Of a stretch of DNA of 64,000 nt, positions 10,421 to 22,850 are shown in pieces. Position 1 is the stretch's first letter. Each line of letters begins with the position of its first letter. The notes beneath the pieces were generated by a model. The model was not told the DNA's origin. It saw only the letters and a program-made list of their open reading frames with translations, and did not search any database. This DNA is from Sapria himalayana. Its lineage: Eukaryota; Streptophyta; Magnoliopsida; Malpighiales; Rafflesiaceae. A program made the translations under genes and the position numbers. The DNA is taken from contig JAREIK010000506.1 in the NCBI GenBank assembly GCA_029783825.1, positions 884,502 to 948,501 of the forward strand, written 5' to 3'.

Positions 10421-13400
10421 CCTTTTTCAAGGGTGATTATGTCAACTAAAGTTGACCAACCAAACTAAATATAAATCCTCTATAGCTAGAGGTGTCAAAC
10501 AGGTCGGGCCAGCTCGGCCCGGCACGAAGTATGACACGGCTTAGCCGTGCTTGGCCCATCATGGCACACTACCGTGCCATGCCCGGCCCCGTGTCGGGCA
10601 CACCTACTGCACAAGTTGTGCTGTGCTGGGCCAAAGTCTTCAGCCCTCATGCCATGCCTGCATGACACGGCACACCTGGCACATTGGCACGGCACATGTG
10701 ACAACACACTTAGCATGGTCACAACGAGTCAACGCCCGACAGGGAAGACTCGCTGAGCCCCAAAAGGGCAAAGACAGGTGGCAGTGCGGTGGCACACCGC
10801 CGAAACCCTAATTTTTTTAAAAATTTGGGTTTTGGCCTTGCCCGAACCGGGTCGAACCTGATGGATTTCATGCCACAAGCCCATGTCAGGCCTGACCTCC
10901 ACATAATCATGCCGAACCAGGCATGGCACAGTATAGTAACCATGTCGTGCTTAGCCCGGCATAGTAGCCTAGTTGGGTGGCCCAAAATCATATCATGCTG
11001 ACCCGGCATGGCCCATTTGACACCTCTACCTATAGCAGCACCAAAATTTTGAAGCATAGTGGTGACTGTTCATCCTAAAAAAAACCATCCTAACAATGGT
11101 ACTAAAAACTTATTATAACTTTATTATAATGCCTAATTTTTATGGTCCTAATTTTACATGTGTGTCACATAAATAATAAAGTAGACCTTTAGTCTTGATA
11201 TTGATCACATATGGATTGTACTCAGAGTTAAATCATTCAATGATAATTAATAACTATTATAGTAGACATACTATATATGATTCAAATTGTAATCCTATAT
11301 TCTAGGTATAACTAACATTTTTATGCTTGAAAGAATTTTAATTTACTTTATTATTGGTATGGCCATTCAAAGAATAAAGGTTGAATAATTATAAATGATC
11401 TATTTCCCTATATGCATACAAGGTGGTTATCAGCTAGTGTACCCTTCCCAATGATGGTCCTCTCATATTCATTTGGTATTTTAATATCGAGATAACAAAT
11501 TATCTCTTCTTAGAGGTCATTCACAAGTCCTCATATTTTAGGAAAATTATTAACTTTCCTTAATGATTGCTATGAATAGACATTCTTATTCTTTGATCTC
11601 TAATATTTTTTTCTATGAGAATTGATATAGTAATAAAGGTGTTTACACTTTTAGCTTTGTTAGTACTATACTCACATTATTAATATATGATTTTTTTTTC
11701 ATATTTTACTGATTGAAATCATATGATAAAAACTAACTCACAATGTTATCACCAACATATGAATCACCTTCGAACATGCCTGGCACATTACTTACCTATC
11801 ATCATCTCCCAGCACTAGGATAGGAGACTCTTATACTAAAGGTGAAACCCTAAAAAAATATTGTATTTTCTTCCCAATAGAAATTGAGTGTCAATGCTTA
11901 TAAAAATATTGATATTTTCATCTTCATAAGTATCATACTTAAACAATTAAACATATATCAATTTTGAGTTTTCACTTATGAGTTTGTCTCACATGTCATA
12001 ATCAAAAGGGCTATCATTTTTTTCTTTTCATATATATGAGTGCTTTATGTGGCTTGCTTATCACCTTCTCCCATTCAAATCACGTACAAACCCACTAATA
12101 GCTAAAACCCTAGTCTCAATTCTATTTAACTTCCAAACCATTTATAACCAAACAAATTCATAATAAAAGATCATATTAAAGTATTATACTAACCATCCTT
12201 CACATATAATTACATCAAATCATCACTAGATTCTCCTTTTAGCTAAAATTTTAAAAAAAATAACATATGAGATAATTGTAAATTAGTCCCATACTAATCC
12301 AGGTGCCTAATTTTAGCCATATAAAAACTTTAAATTTTAAAATATAAATCTCTCAAAACTTACTCTATTTCACTTGGATTTGCTCATAACAGGGATTTCA
12401 AATGGCCACATTCCTCCTAGGATTTATGCTTGTGTCTTATATCATCATTTTGTAGATGGATCACCTTAAGATTATTGATATGGAGCCCCTTGGGTCATCT
12501 TCCTTGTTCCTCTTTTGAATTCATCTTGGTTTTAAGTGTTTCCTTACATATTCGAGGATCTAATGCATGTTTTTTACTTGGAATTCATAATACTGAACAA
12601 AATTCTTAGTTTCAATCTTTTGGTTATCTAACACAAAGTTATGACACTAGGTACAAGCCATGAATTTAGTTTTTTTTACCTTGCTTGATATTCATGATAC
12701 AGAGAAAAGTCACGGTGCCTCATTTAGCCTCTATAACAAAAATTTGTGGTGCTAGTGCGTAACCATGACTTGTGTATTTAGTTTCTATAATACAAAGTCA
12801 TGACACTGAGTTTGGTCATGGCATGTGCTTGTTTCTTCTATAACCCAAAATCATGTCATTGAAGAATAGTGGTGACTTTGGTTTCTCTCTTGAGCAAAGA
12901 GTAATGATCTTGTTTTGGATGCAGCTCAAGTTTGGCTCTATATAATATTTTCTAGCTAAAGTATTGACACTAAGTTGATGCCACAAATTTGGATATATTA
13001 TCTATGGTTTAATAAAAAAAAAGTTAGCATATAGATTATACCATTATATTCAGCACTAGTGGAGTACTTAGTTGTTGTGACAAAATTAATGTTGTAGTCT
13101 TAAAGTTTTTTCGAGTTAGTTTGGTTGACTCCAAGAATATGTTAACAAGGTGATAGAATTGTGACATACAAAGATTATCATGAATTTGTATGTAGTGTTT
13201 TAGCCAAGAATGAATGCTAAAACTAATCTATAATTACATAAAGGTATAATCAAATCATAACATATCATATACTATGACTTGTATGACTTTTGCTCCCATT
13301 CTAGTCGCCAACCTCACAAATTTGCATATTTCACTTTTTAAAGTCCTGATTTCGCAATGATTCATTAAATTTTTAAAATCTAACTTTTTGTGAAATCATT

Positions 13401-13470
13401 ATTAATAAAACCCTCTTCTAGACAAACACAAAATAAAAATCACAACAAATAGTAATTATTATTTGGTATT
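10420..13470 (-). mobile_element. LTR of the dominant retroelement family, copy A (minus), with a hAT MITE inside
   Basis: On the minus strand it runs from a U3-like part (13470 down to ~12600, with repeated 'catgacttt'-type words) to a U5-like end at ~10420 (agttgacataatcacc). The 'ttataatgcc...aattttta' block at 11115-11150 and the 'tcattcacaagtcctcat' block at 11515 recur in copies at 14.6, 22.9, 51.1 and 54.7 kb. Without the inserted MITE (10487-11028) it is about 2.5 kb. The termini are estimated; no target duplication was found. Confidence 0.6.
10487..11028. mobile_element. Non-autonomous GC-rich hAT element (542 bp)
   Basis: The ends are TAGAGGTGTCAAAC (left) and the inverted counterpart TTTGACACCTCTA (right). 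They are flanked by the 8-base duplications TCTATAGC (10479-10486) and CCTATAGC (11029-11036), with one mismatch. Eight-base duplications and TA-G termini fit the hAT superfamily. The body is far richer in G and C than its surroundings, full of ggcc/gcac words near both ends, with a short AT-rich centre at 10805-10835. It has no coding capacity; the many short open frames in it are by-products of base composition. The element is inserted in LTR copy A. Confidence 0.9.
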
Positions 13471-13489
13471 CTACAAATTGAATAATTAT

Positions 13490-14640
13490 ACAAGTATTAA
13501 AATGGATATAAGTTTATATATTGATCTCACTTATAATTATGTTGGGTAGTTTGAGCAATCAATATTGAATTAATTGCTACTTGAGTAACTATGCTAAATT
13601 TGTATTTTTGGAAAGATACTTAGGCCTTGTTTAATAAATCATTGAATTTTTTTTTAACCATTGAAAATGAAAATTTTCAGTAGTTTTCCATTTTCAATGT
13701 GTTTGATAAAAAATTGTAGGGATATCTTAATTGAAAATTTTAAATAAAAAACCATTAAAAATAATAGGTAGGTAGAGGCCTACTTATTGTTGAATGAAAA
13801 TTTTTTTCAATAATTTATTTTTAAGTGACAGTTTTGTCCTTTTTTTTCCTTTCCTTTTCATTTTCTCATTCATGCTACAGTTCAATTTATGAATCTATCT
13901 TCTCCTACTCCTTTCTCCACCGCCTCAAACTCTAACCCTAATCCTCTTTAATGATTAATTTAAGAGAAGAAATAGCAAATCAACTAGTTACTCATTAATT
14001 TTTGTTTTCATATTAAAAGTTTGGATAGTTTTAAAAAGTTGAGATTTTATTAATTATTTTTTATAAATATCTATGTCTTTTTTTGGATATTATGATTTAT
14101 TTATAGATATGTTTCTAGTGATTTTATTTTAAATAATAATTAATAATTATAGTAAAAAATAAAATATTATTAGAAACTATATTTATTTTTGAAAATATGT
14201 AATACAATGATAATAAGGGTAAATATGTAAAAAATATAATTTTCAGTATTCAGCATTTATAGTTATCAAACAATATATTTATCTTCAATATTCAATTGTC
14301 AGTAGCTTATCAAATAGTTTTACAATACAAATTCAACACTTATAAAATTCAACACTTAAATTTTTTCAGTATTTATTTTTCAGAACTAAAATTTTTCAAT
14401 TTATCAAACATGCCCTTAGTTTCTTACACACAATGATATTTATTTAGTGTTTTATCAATGTAGTGTTTGATAATTGAATGAATAATAGATTAGTGTGAAA
14501 ATGCTCAAGTACCCTTTTGGCATACATGGTATCTATTATCTAGGGGACATTCACTACTAAGGATAGTCCTCTCATTATATTTACCTTAATATTTCATGAT
14601 CGAAGCCACACATTATTTCATTCTTGGGTCATTCATACAT
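13490..14640 (-). mobile_element. LTR R-U5 fragment of the same family (minus), split by a MITE
   Basis: The parts 13490-13619 and 14419-14640 contain the family's 'gtagtttgagcaatcaa' and 'gtgtgaaaatgct...ggcatacatggt...' blocks, in the same minus orientation and order as copy B and copy C. It is a partial copy lying between the U3 end of copy A and the U5 end of copy B, interrupted by the 793-bp MITE at 13623. No ends can be defined. Confidence 0.5.
13623..14415. mobile_element. TTA-flanked MITE (793 bp), PIF/Harbinger-like
   Basis: The inverted ends are GGCCTTGTTTAATAAAT (left) and the complement of ATTTATCAAACATGCCC-type sequence (right, read as GGGCATGTTTGATAAA). TTA lies on both sides (13620-13622 and 14416-14418), which is the duplication typical of PIF/Harbinger (Tourist-type) elements; a hAT origin with an obscured duplication is an alternative. 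The interior is AT-rich with 'gaaaattttca' words and carries no open frame of note. A related, damaged copy appears at 27.23-27.59 kb. Confidence 0.65.
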
Positions 14641-17240
14641 TGTAGTCATTTTGTTATAATGCTCAATTTTTAGGATATGCAAAATCCCAAAACCTCATTA
14701 GGTTAGGAGCTCTTATCTAATCAGTCCAATAAGAATATAGGTAATATAAGTAATAAATTGGACTATAGTTTATATATTAATTCCATAAGAATTATATAGG
14801 TAGTTTGATTAACTAACTATCAACCAATTAATGCTCTAGTTAAAAAAAATAAGATTGAGCTTTCGGTAAGATTTTTAAATTCTAAAATTGGTTCATTCCA
14901 TTACGTATGATGACTTATCTAAATAGTTTGAATACTATTATAATTAGTTATAGAATAAAGGTAGAGTTAATGTGAAAACATACTAGTGCCCAATTGGAAT
15001 TCAAGATCATTATCAAATATTGGGCCCTCTCCAATATTAGTTTTTTTTATAGTTATCCTCTCTATACTTTATCACTAAAATAAAAAATTATACTTTCTCA
15101 ATGGTTATCCACAAGTCCGTACCTTTTAGGCATCTTGTCAATAGCCTTTGGTGGTTCCTTTGTATGTATATTTTATTCTTCGATTTCATTTGACATATAG
15201 ACGTATACTAATGTAATAGTAACTATATTTGTAATTTCAACTTCAAAAGTATCATATTTACATAATTAATATATGCTTTCCTTTAAACATCAATGATGGT
15301 AGTCATATGATAAAAAATAACTCATAAGACCATCATTATCTTATAAGTCACCTCTAATCACATGTGTCTTGTGGCTTACCTGCACTAAAGGTAAAACTAT
15401 TGAGAAAATATTTTATAAAATGCTCTTATCAATTAAGGATAAGTTCTACTAAGATATGCATAATGGATCGACTTATAAAAATATTTATACATTTATTTTA
15501 TATGTATCATATTTACATGATTAACATACCTAAACATTAGGTTTTACAATATTAATTTATATCTCATATCAAGATCAGAAGGGCTATCACTTATTTTTTA
15601 TCATTATGAATGAGTGTCATCATGGCTTACCTATCACTATCTTCCACTATAACATGTACAAGCCCACAATAGTAATACCCTAATTTTAGTTCTTCATAAA
15701 AACTACATCCATCAATATCTAAACCAAAACAAAATCTAAACATAAAATTTATTCATTAAGGATCCATTACATGTAATCAAATACAACAACCATATACATC
15801 AATTTAGCCTGATATTAAGGAGGAATTCACATGAGATAATTAAATATATATCTCAAGGAATTTAGTATTCCCAATGATTCATCAAGAGTGTCTAGGAAAC
15901 AAATCTAAAATCTATAATACTTAGTAGTGCACCTCAAATTTGCCCCTAGGGAGAATCAAAATTCACACCACCCACACCTTAGAGTTTATACTTATGCCTT
16001 GCATTGCCTTTTTACTCATGAATCTCCACTAGGGTTGGGCAACTTTTTCTCTCAAAATCCAAGCTTTAGTCTCTTTTTTTGTGTTGTAAAAAATTTATTT
16101 CAAAATTTATGGTTTTCCTTTTTATAGTCAAACTTTGGGTGTATAATTCAATTGAAAGTAATGCCTTTAAAAAATAGTTTGTGGCTTTGATCTTTTTCTA
16201 TATTTATAATACCACAATAATGAGAATGACCATGACTACATATTTTGTCACAAGAAGACAAAGTCATGGTATTGGAAATTAGCCATTACTTTAGTCTCTC
16301 TCTTGCAACAGATGGTTATGTCATTGAGAATAAATACTACAAATTCTTTTCTGGTGCTCTGAATGTAGCACATAGGATAAGCTTTAGTATCTTTCTTTAA
16401 ATGGGTCATAGCTTTAATATCTTTCTTGCATCAGATGGAGATGGCACTAGGAATGACTACCTTGACATATTTCATCTCTATAATACTAAGATGTGACATT
16501 GGAAATGACCATGACTTATGCATATCATCTCTATTAGCCAAAGTTGTGGAGCTGAGAATAAGCCACAACTTTAGTCATTTTCCTAGAGCAAAGAGTCGCA
16601 ACACTAGAAATGGTTACAACTCAAATATTGCTCTCTATAATTTTTTATAGATAAAATCTATGGTGTTGAGAATGGTGCCAAACTTTTACCTTTGACATGA
16701 TTTATTTGTATTGAGAAAGTCACAGCATTAGAGAATTTCCATAGCTTTGAGTACAAGTGGAATACATACTTTTTATGATGAAAAGTTAATATTGTGGCCA
16801 TAAAAAATATTACAAACTAGTACAACTATGATTCCAATAATGTTTAATAGCACAAAAGAATATGCTTCATAGTGAAATAATTATGTCAACTAGGTAGTAG
16901 AGAAATGATATATAAAGATTTTCATGACTATTTTGTGTAGAGCTTCAACCAAGAATTAGTACTAAAACTATCTTATAGCTCAATGAGTTATAACAAAATC
17001 ATAACACAAAAAATGTTATGATTTTACATGACTTTTCACTACCCTCCTTATCAATAATCAATGAAGTCTCTATTTCATACAAAAATTACCTAAATTCACT
17101 AATTTTTATCATATTTCATCTAAAATGATAATTTAGTGAAAATACTCATTTAAAAGATCTTTTCTATACATACATATAATAAATAATCATCAAAACAACT
17201 AGTTTTATTTAGTATTTTATATACCAAATAAATTCTTATA
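14640..17240 (-). mobile_element. LTR copy B (minus), about 2.6 kb
   Basis: On the minus strand, U3 begins near 17240 with 'ttggtatataaaatacta'. It passes a long 'catgacttt' minisatellite-like zone (16800-16190), then the TATA-like ctataaaaaggaaaacc (complement of 16107-16125), and ends with the 'ccaataa...aattgagcattataacaa' block at 14650. The order matches copies A, G and J, and mirrors plus-strand copies E and K. No hAT, CACTA or other insertion is seen in it. Exact ends are not fixed. Confidence 0.6.
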
Positions 17241-18250
17241 CTAAAATGATTGCTCATCCCTTAGTAATTACTCCTCTATTAAAAAAGTACTTTCCATCTA
17301 TCCTCCATAAGTGTTCGTTGTGATTGGGTTTGAGTATTGTAATATATCTAGATAGTAGAGATACTTTTCTATGAACATATAAATGAGTCATGGTGGGGTT
17401 TGAATTCCATGACTAAATTTTACTAGTGTAAAAGGGTTTGTGTGTGAATATATTTATTTCATCATACCATGTATAAAATAAAATCTCGAGATGCCTCTCA
17501 AGTAGTGCTATATTTATTTCATCATACCATGTATAAAATAAAATCTCGAGATGCCTCTCAAGTAGTGCTATATTTAACATCCATAGCTAGGCCATCAATG
17601 AGTTGTTACCTATATTGATGATCTCAACCGTCCAAGATAGTTTCATTGTATAATGTCACACTTTCTTTTTCTTCCTATGATTTCTTTCATCATTGAATCA
17701 TATTCCACATTTTTCTTCTTTGGGGCTTCTATCTTTTCTTTCTCTTTCCAAAAATGTCAAAATTTTTTCAATCTCCATGTCTTTTTCATTGGATGATGTG
17801 ACTTTAATGATTACTATAATTTTTTGTTAAGCTATAATTTGAGTTTTTTCTAGAACTCCTAAGTCATGGTGCTATGGCTTGTTGTAGCTTCTTTCTGTAC
17901 CTTTTGTATCTCAAAAGTCATGGTACTGGTCAAATCCATGACTTTCATTGCTACTTTTATTTCTTTTTCAACTTCTTTTGGATATTCTAAAATTATTGAA
18001 AAAAACATATCTTTCTCCTTTATTTCATTAGCCATTAGTTGGGATTCTGTCTTTGTTTTCTTTGGTATTTTCTCCAAATCCTCAATGTCTATTTATCCAT
18101 GGAATTTGAAAAAAAGAATTTGAACTTTTTTATTTGCTTTTCCACCTTTTAGAGTAATTTTATTCAGACCTTTTTGAAGTTGTGACTTTGAAGAATGCTG
18201 TGACATCATAGTAGTTATTTTTCTCAGTCTCAGCTTTGCTTTTATAGCTA
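17240..18250 (-). mobile_element. Gypsy-like interior, unassigned 3' part
   Basis: This sits between LTR copy B (its low-coordinate side) and the pogo insertion. The minus-strand frame 17859-18077 (MEKIPKKTKTESQLMANEIK, lysine- and glutamate-rich) is the longest, and I do not recognise a domain in it. Since the gypsy gag-protease resumes on the other side of the pogo element in the same orientation, this is most simply the continuation of that interior. It also contains an exact tandem duplication (separate entry). Confidence 0.35.
17449..17576. repeat. Exact 60-bp tandem duplication
   Basis: Bases 17449-17516 are identical to 17509-17576, so the unit is 60 bases and 68 bases match. The two copies share the 8-base word tatattta at their borders, which suggests replication slippage or microhomology. 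Perfect identity contrasts with the decayed surroundings, so it is either recent or an assembly artefact. Confidence 0.9.
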
Positions 18251-20366
18251 CAGTAGAACCTCTCTAAATTGATACTCTATAAATTAATAACCTCTATTAT
18301 TTAATGAAAAATCAATCCACCAACTCCGTGGAATGTGTATAATTTAATAATTCTACTATCTATTATTTAATGCAAAATAGAAAACACACTATGTAAAAAT
18401 ATTAATTTATAGAATCAATATTCCTTATAAATCTAAAAATACTATACATCATAGATAAAATATATTGTTTCGTAAAATCAATATTCCTTACCAAAATACA
18501 TATCTAAAGTAGTTTGTTTTTTTTTCAATAGTCAGTATCTCAAATTGTATGTTTCTAAGTACCTTATGAACTATAACATGATTTGAATTTGAAAGATCAA
18601 AAAAATGAAATACAAGAATGAAGAACATTTAATTTTTCATTTATTGACATGGGAGGATTTTCATCCATAACTTCACCATCTTCCTCTTCTTCTTGATCTT
18701 GAGACGACAAAAGTTTTATCAAATCTTCATCTGAATTTTCCTCATGGGCAACTTGTTGCTCTTCCTCGGGATTTATAAGCTCGTGAACAAACATTGGTCA
18801 ACTAATTGGCAGTTGATTAATAGAATCATTAAGTTCATTTTCTATATCTTATTCTTCTGCACCCACTTCATTTTTTTGAGTTTCTCTTTCAAAGAAACTT
18901 GTGTGCTTAAAGCAATTGCCTATTGCCTTGCTAGAAATGTCATTCCATAATGCCTTAGCCCATTTCATGGCTATCAATTGATCAACCTTATAGATGTCTG
19001 CCTTTTGTTGTTCATCTCTATCAATTGCATCTTGGAGTTGAAAATGCCTATATCACCTCTTGAATACTACTATTATTCCAGCATCCATTGGTTGAATTTT
19101 AGAAGTTGTATTAGCTGGAAAAAGAAAAACTTGAACATTTGTAAGAGGAAAATTTCTCACAACATGTGAAGAAGCATTATCTAATAAAAGTAGGACTTTT
19201 CTATTAGCATCTTGCATTTTTTGATCCATCTTTTGTAGCCATTCCCTGAAAATGAGTCCAGTCATCCAAGCTTTTGCATTGCTGCGAAATAGAAACCCAA
19301 TTGCTCTCCACTTTTTCTAATAAAAGCACGTGGCCTTTGTGCATGACCAATGATGAGAGGTTCCATTTTGTGAGACCCATCTGCATTTGCAGCAAAGACA
19401 AAAGTTAGATGTGTTTTATTTTTCTTAGAACCTTCAATTTGACGTCATGCAATTGTTCTATCAGTGGCCATGCAATAAAAGAGTCTTGTTTCATCCATGT
19501 TGTATATGTCTTGAAGTGAATAGCTTTGAAGTTTTTCTTTTATTTTGGCATATTTCTATCAATTGCATCTAAATCAGCAGAGCCACTTTCTCCATATGAT
19601 TTTTGAGCTTTGAATCCATGAGGAATATTGAACTTTGCAAGCCATCCATTTGAAAATTCTGGTGTTCTCTCTCCAAGTTCAAGTTGTCTAGCAAATTGAC
19701 TAGTCTTTTCCTTGATTAAATCACCTGATAATGCCACTCGATGTGCTTGGATTTGTAAAACCCAATTTGCTAAAACATTATCGAGTTCAGGATGCTTCAC
19801 AGCTCTTTGACGCTTAGATGTAAGTTTAGTTGAGTCCATGTTTTCATATTGTTGATGCTTAGCAAGGATGTTGCTAATGGTTCCTTGTGTTAGGACTTTT
19901 GAAAGCTTGAATTCTTACATTGCCCAATTTGCAAGAGCTGATTGTTTGATGGATGGATTTTCTACTTTATGATGAAAAATTTTAAGCTTTTAATCATTAC
20001 TTAGAGAAAATGAAGGCTTCATTTAGGAAGAAAAAAGAAATAATAAAAGGACAAACTATAACTCAACTATTGTATGCATTAGCCTTTATAATTCAAGTGA
20101 GGAACTTTTGATATTCCACACCTGGAAAACTTTCTTGGAAACATGGTCATGAACTTTAGTATTTCAAAATTTTAGTTGATTAATTTAAGCACAACTTTTA
20201 ACTTTGGAAATTGACTTTGAATTTTTTGAGGCTTGCATGGATTAATCATGCAATATCTTTGATATATTTTCTGATTTTTTTAGGTGAAGGTTCTATAAAT
20301 TAATAACCTCCGTTAATTAATAATTTTTTGTGCTATGGATCATATTAATTTAGATAAGTTCCACTG
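18251..20366 (-). mobile_element. Emigrant/Lemi1-like pogo (Tc1/mariner superfamily) element, 2116 bp
   Basis: The ends are CAGTAGAACCTCTCTAAATT (left) and, inverted, CAGTGGAACTTATCTAAATT (right), each bordered by a TA dinucleotide (18249-18250 and 20367-20368). Subterminal repeats 'tataaattaataacctc' occur inside both ends. These termini and the TA target fit the plant pogo-like group whose MITE is Emigrant and whose autonomous relative is Lemi1. The element carries its own broken transposase on the minus strand and is inserted in a gypsy gag-protease region. Confidence 0.9.
18597..20022 (-). pseudogene. Pogo-like transposase (CENP-B-type HTH plus DDD endonuclease), broken
   Basis: Reading from the minus-strand ATG at 20022, a psq-like N-terminus (KPSFSLSND, then a stop) leads into the CENP-B-type DNA-binding domain in 19540-19839: LANWVLQIQAHRVALSGDLI, then FARQLELGERTPEFSNGWLAKF. 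The catalytic core follows in pieces: YNMDETRLFY (first Asp), PLIIGHAQRPRAF, then, after a frame change, WMTGLIFREWL and LLLDNASSHVV (second Asp) and NTTSKIQPMDAGII (third Asp, 31 residues after the second). An acidic tail (LINPEEEQQVAHEENSDEDL) ends at 18597. At least two frameshifts and several stops (near 19540, 19440, 19280, 19050 and upstream) make it inactive, although all three catalytic aspartates are still readable. Confidence 0.85.
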
Positions 20367-20399
20367 TATATAATTTTTTTTCTACATCAACTTCTCATC

Positions 20400-22277
20400 A
20401 TATTCTAGCCAATAATCTTCTATAAAATTTTTTTTCTTAAAGTCCATGTTTTATTGCCCTGTAGTTTAGAGGATATATCATCAATCCTATAATAATTTCT
20501 CTCATCATCGTTTGGACTTTACACACCTTTTTAAAGGTTGAACTTCACTTGCTCCTTGCCTATGTGAAGCATGAAATTTCTTTTCTTGACATCAATGAGG
20601 TCTTGTCCAATAGATAAAAATTGTAATTCCAAAATCAATAGATCATGACAATCTTCCTATAAAAATCTTTAAGAAGGATAAATATACCAACTTTAACCAA
20701 AATATCTTCAATAATACATATTGGTTCCTTTGTCGATTGATCAGCTATTTATAGTGAGAGAGAGGTTGGAGTGATCCAGCTGAGATTTAACCTTACACTA
20801 TTAACAAAGATATCAAGTTGATACTCAATCATAAATAACATAGTGCCTTTTGGAATATGTGCTCTCTAATTGTTAATGGTATCATAAAACTTTATAGATC
20901 TTTCAACTTCAAGTTTTTTTTTTGAATAATTGTACCATATTTCTCCATCATATTCACTATATTAAATATCTTCAACTTCCTCTTGCTACTCATGACATAT
21001 TTCATAGATTTTACATAATTAGATATTTGAGATAATACCTCAAAAAATGAGATGTTGATTTCTAAATTTTAGAAAATATTAAGAAACTTCATAAATAATT
21101 CATCCAATTTTACCTTTGTAAAACATTGTGGAAAAGGAAAGTTTAATGAAAAATTACCTTTAGCATTATTCTCTGTCACATTCTTGTTTCTAGTGCTTTA
21201 GGCAATATTCATTTGTTCCTCTGATACTCTTTTTCTTTTGTTACATCTAAGTGATTGAGTTAAACATTCTATTATACAGGTAATGTTGCTATGGAGAATG
21301 CCATGGTATAGGGAGCCATAGCTTTTGAAAATATTGTGGTCAGAGTCATGATCTTTGGGAAAGTCATAGTGCTATCTGCTCTAGTATCCTCTATGGTCCT
21401 CCTCAAAACAATTTTTTTATTTTTTGTCTTGGTTATCAATTCTATCAATTTGTCATTGGTGAAAGACTTTTCATTATTTCTTAAATTTGGATAATATAAA
21501 CTCTATTTATTTTGAATATTTTGCTCCATATATATATTTCTAAAATATTTTGGGACTTGTCCAATATTTTACTATTATTCATGTCCATAACTTCCATAGA
21601 AAGAATTCTTATGATTTCTTATGTTTAGATGATAATATGATAGACTATTTATATTGGGTTAGAATACATACCATTTGCTTTGCTATCTATTGGCATCCTC
21701 CACTTAATAAATGGGGTTGAAAATTGCCGATTCTTTTGGTTATAAAATGATAATTTCTCTAATTCATTTTCACTTCTCCTCGTCTTAGGTTTCCAATTTT
21801 TTAATAAATGGCTCTATCTTTGCCTCTATTGAAGTAAATCACTCCAACTCTAATACTCTGTCTTATTTTCTCCCAAATATATAGTCATTTGGAGGTTGGT
21901 AGTTGTTATTTTTTATATCCAAAAATTAATAATGAACTTTCTCAAGTGATTTTTTCATAATCGATCCACCCGAGACTGTATCAATTTTGTAACTCATCAT
22001 GTAGTTCAACCTATTATAGAAGTTTTGGACTTGGAACTATAACTCAATCCCATATAAAGGGCATCTCTTAAATAACTTTAAAGTAGTCTTAAGTATCATA
22101 CAAAGACTAATACTCATCCTGATGGAATTAGCTTATCTAAATTCATAAATATGAGGTGATTTGATGCAGGAAGAACTTTGTGAGGAAAGCTTGCACAAGT
22201 TCATCCCAACCATTAATTTAGTTTTGAGATAAGTACTAGAACCAACTCCTTACCTTGTATCTCAGAGAAAAAAAAAA

Positions 22278-22300
<23 letters not shown>
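20400..22300 (-). pseudogene. Ty3/gypsy gag-protease remnant (minus)
   Basis: Minus-strand reading gives, in order: the gag core NGWDELVQAFLTKFFLHQIT (from ~22205), a shifted 'LFKRCPLYGIEL.FQVQNFYN' (~22080-22010) and SGGSIMKKSLEKVHY; the gag-protease linker NFSLNFPFPQCFTKVKLDEL with MSSKRKLK (~21150-20960); and the aspartic protease region TPTSLSL.IADQSTKEPICI, IEDILVKVGIFILLKDF and GQDLIDVKKRNFMLHIGKEQ (~20790-20520). These are standard landmarks of plant non-chromovirus gypsy elements (Athila/Tat type). No reverse transcriptase, RNase H or integrase was found. Frames change repeatedly and stops are common. The lower end is interrupted by the pogo element. Confidence 0.8.

Positions 22301-22316
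<16 letters not shown>
22281..22316. repeat. (TA)n microsatellite
   Basis: This is an uninterrupted TA run of about 36 bases directly after an A-rich tract, within the gypsy gag remnant. Confidence 0.95.
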
Positions 22317-22317
<1 letters not shown>

Positions 22318-22850
22318 CATGGTGATATCTGGACTAACTTTATTTATTTTAAATATGTTGCATAACTCTAAAAATATCATTACATGCTCACTCGAATCCT
22401 TTGATTTCTTCTCACTTTATTGATATTGTTGAACCATCATTATCATCAGACATAATTTCAACTCAAATTAGTTGATTTAACTCAAAAGTCACCCAAGGTG
22501 TCTTTTGATTAGTTTCATCTAATTCTCAGAGTAGTTATACATTATAGTAGGCTACTAATAGTCACCCAAGATGTAATGATGGTTAAGATGTTGAATAGAT
22601 TTCCCATACCTCATTAGGGCTCTCTATTGGTAGTATGTTCCATTTACTCTTTCTCATCTATTTTACTCAAAAGTGTTCTTCTAGTTTTCTCAATATCTTG
22701 ATTCAAAGGGATTAGCTAATTCTTAGAGTTTTTACTTATAAATGATTTGGTAGCTATAAAACAAATAATAAAACACTAACAAAAAGGTCTAAATAACACA
22801 AGATAATCAATGAAAGTCCATGCTTAGAATTAAGATATTCATATCAAAAG
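22300..22850 (-). mobile_element. 5' part of the minus gypsy interior, no readable gene
   Basis: This AT-rich stretch between the gag landmarks and the U5-like end of LTR copy C holds no open frame or motif that I can support. Its position is the leader plus the N-terminal gag region of the minus element. Confidence 0.4.

Noticed and set aside
10495..11057. Several overlapping 60-112 codon open frames on both strands
   Set aside because: They lie in the GC-rich hAT MITE. All frames are open because stop codons are rare in that base composition; none resembles a known protein.
19204..19401. 65-codon minus-strand frame in the pogo element
   Set aside because: Out-of-frame shadow: the catalytic-core motifs (DETRLFY, PLIIGHAQRP) read in a different frame over the same bases.
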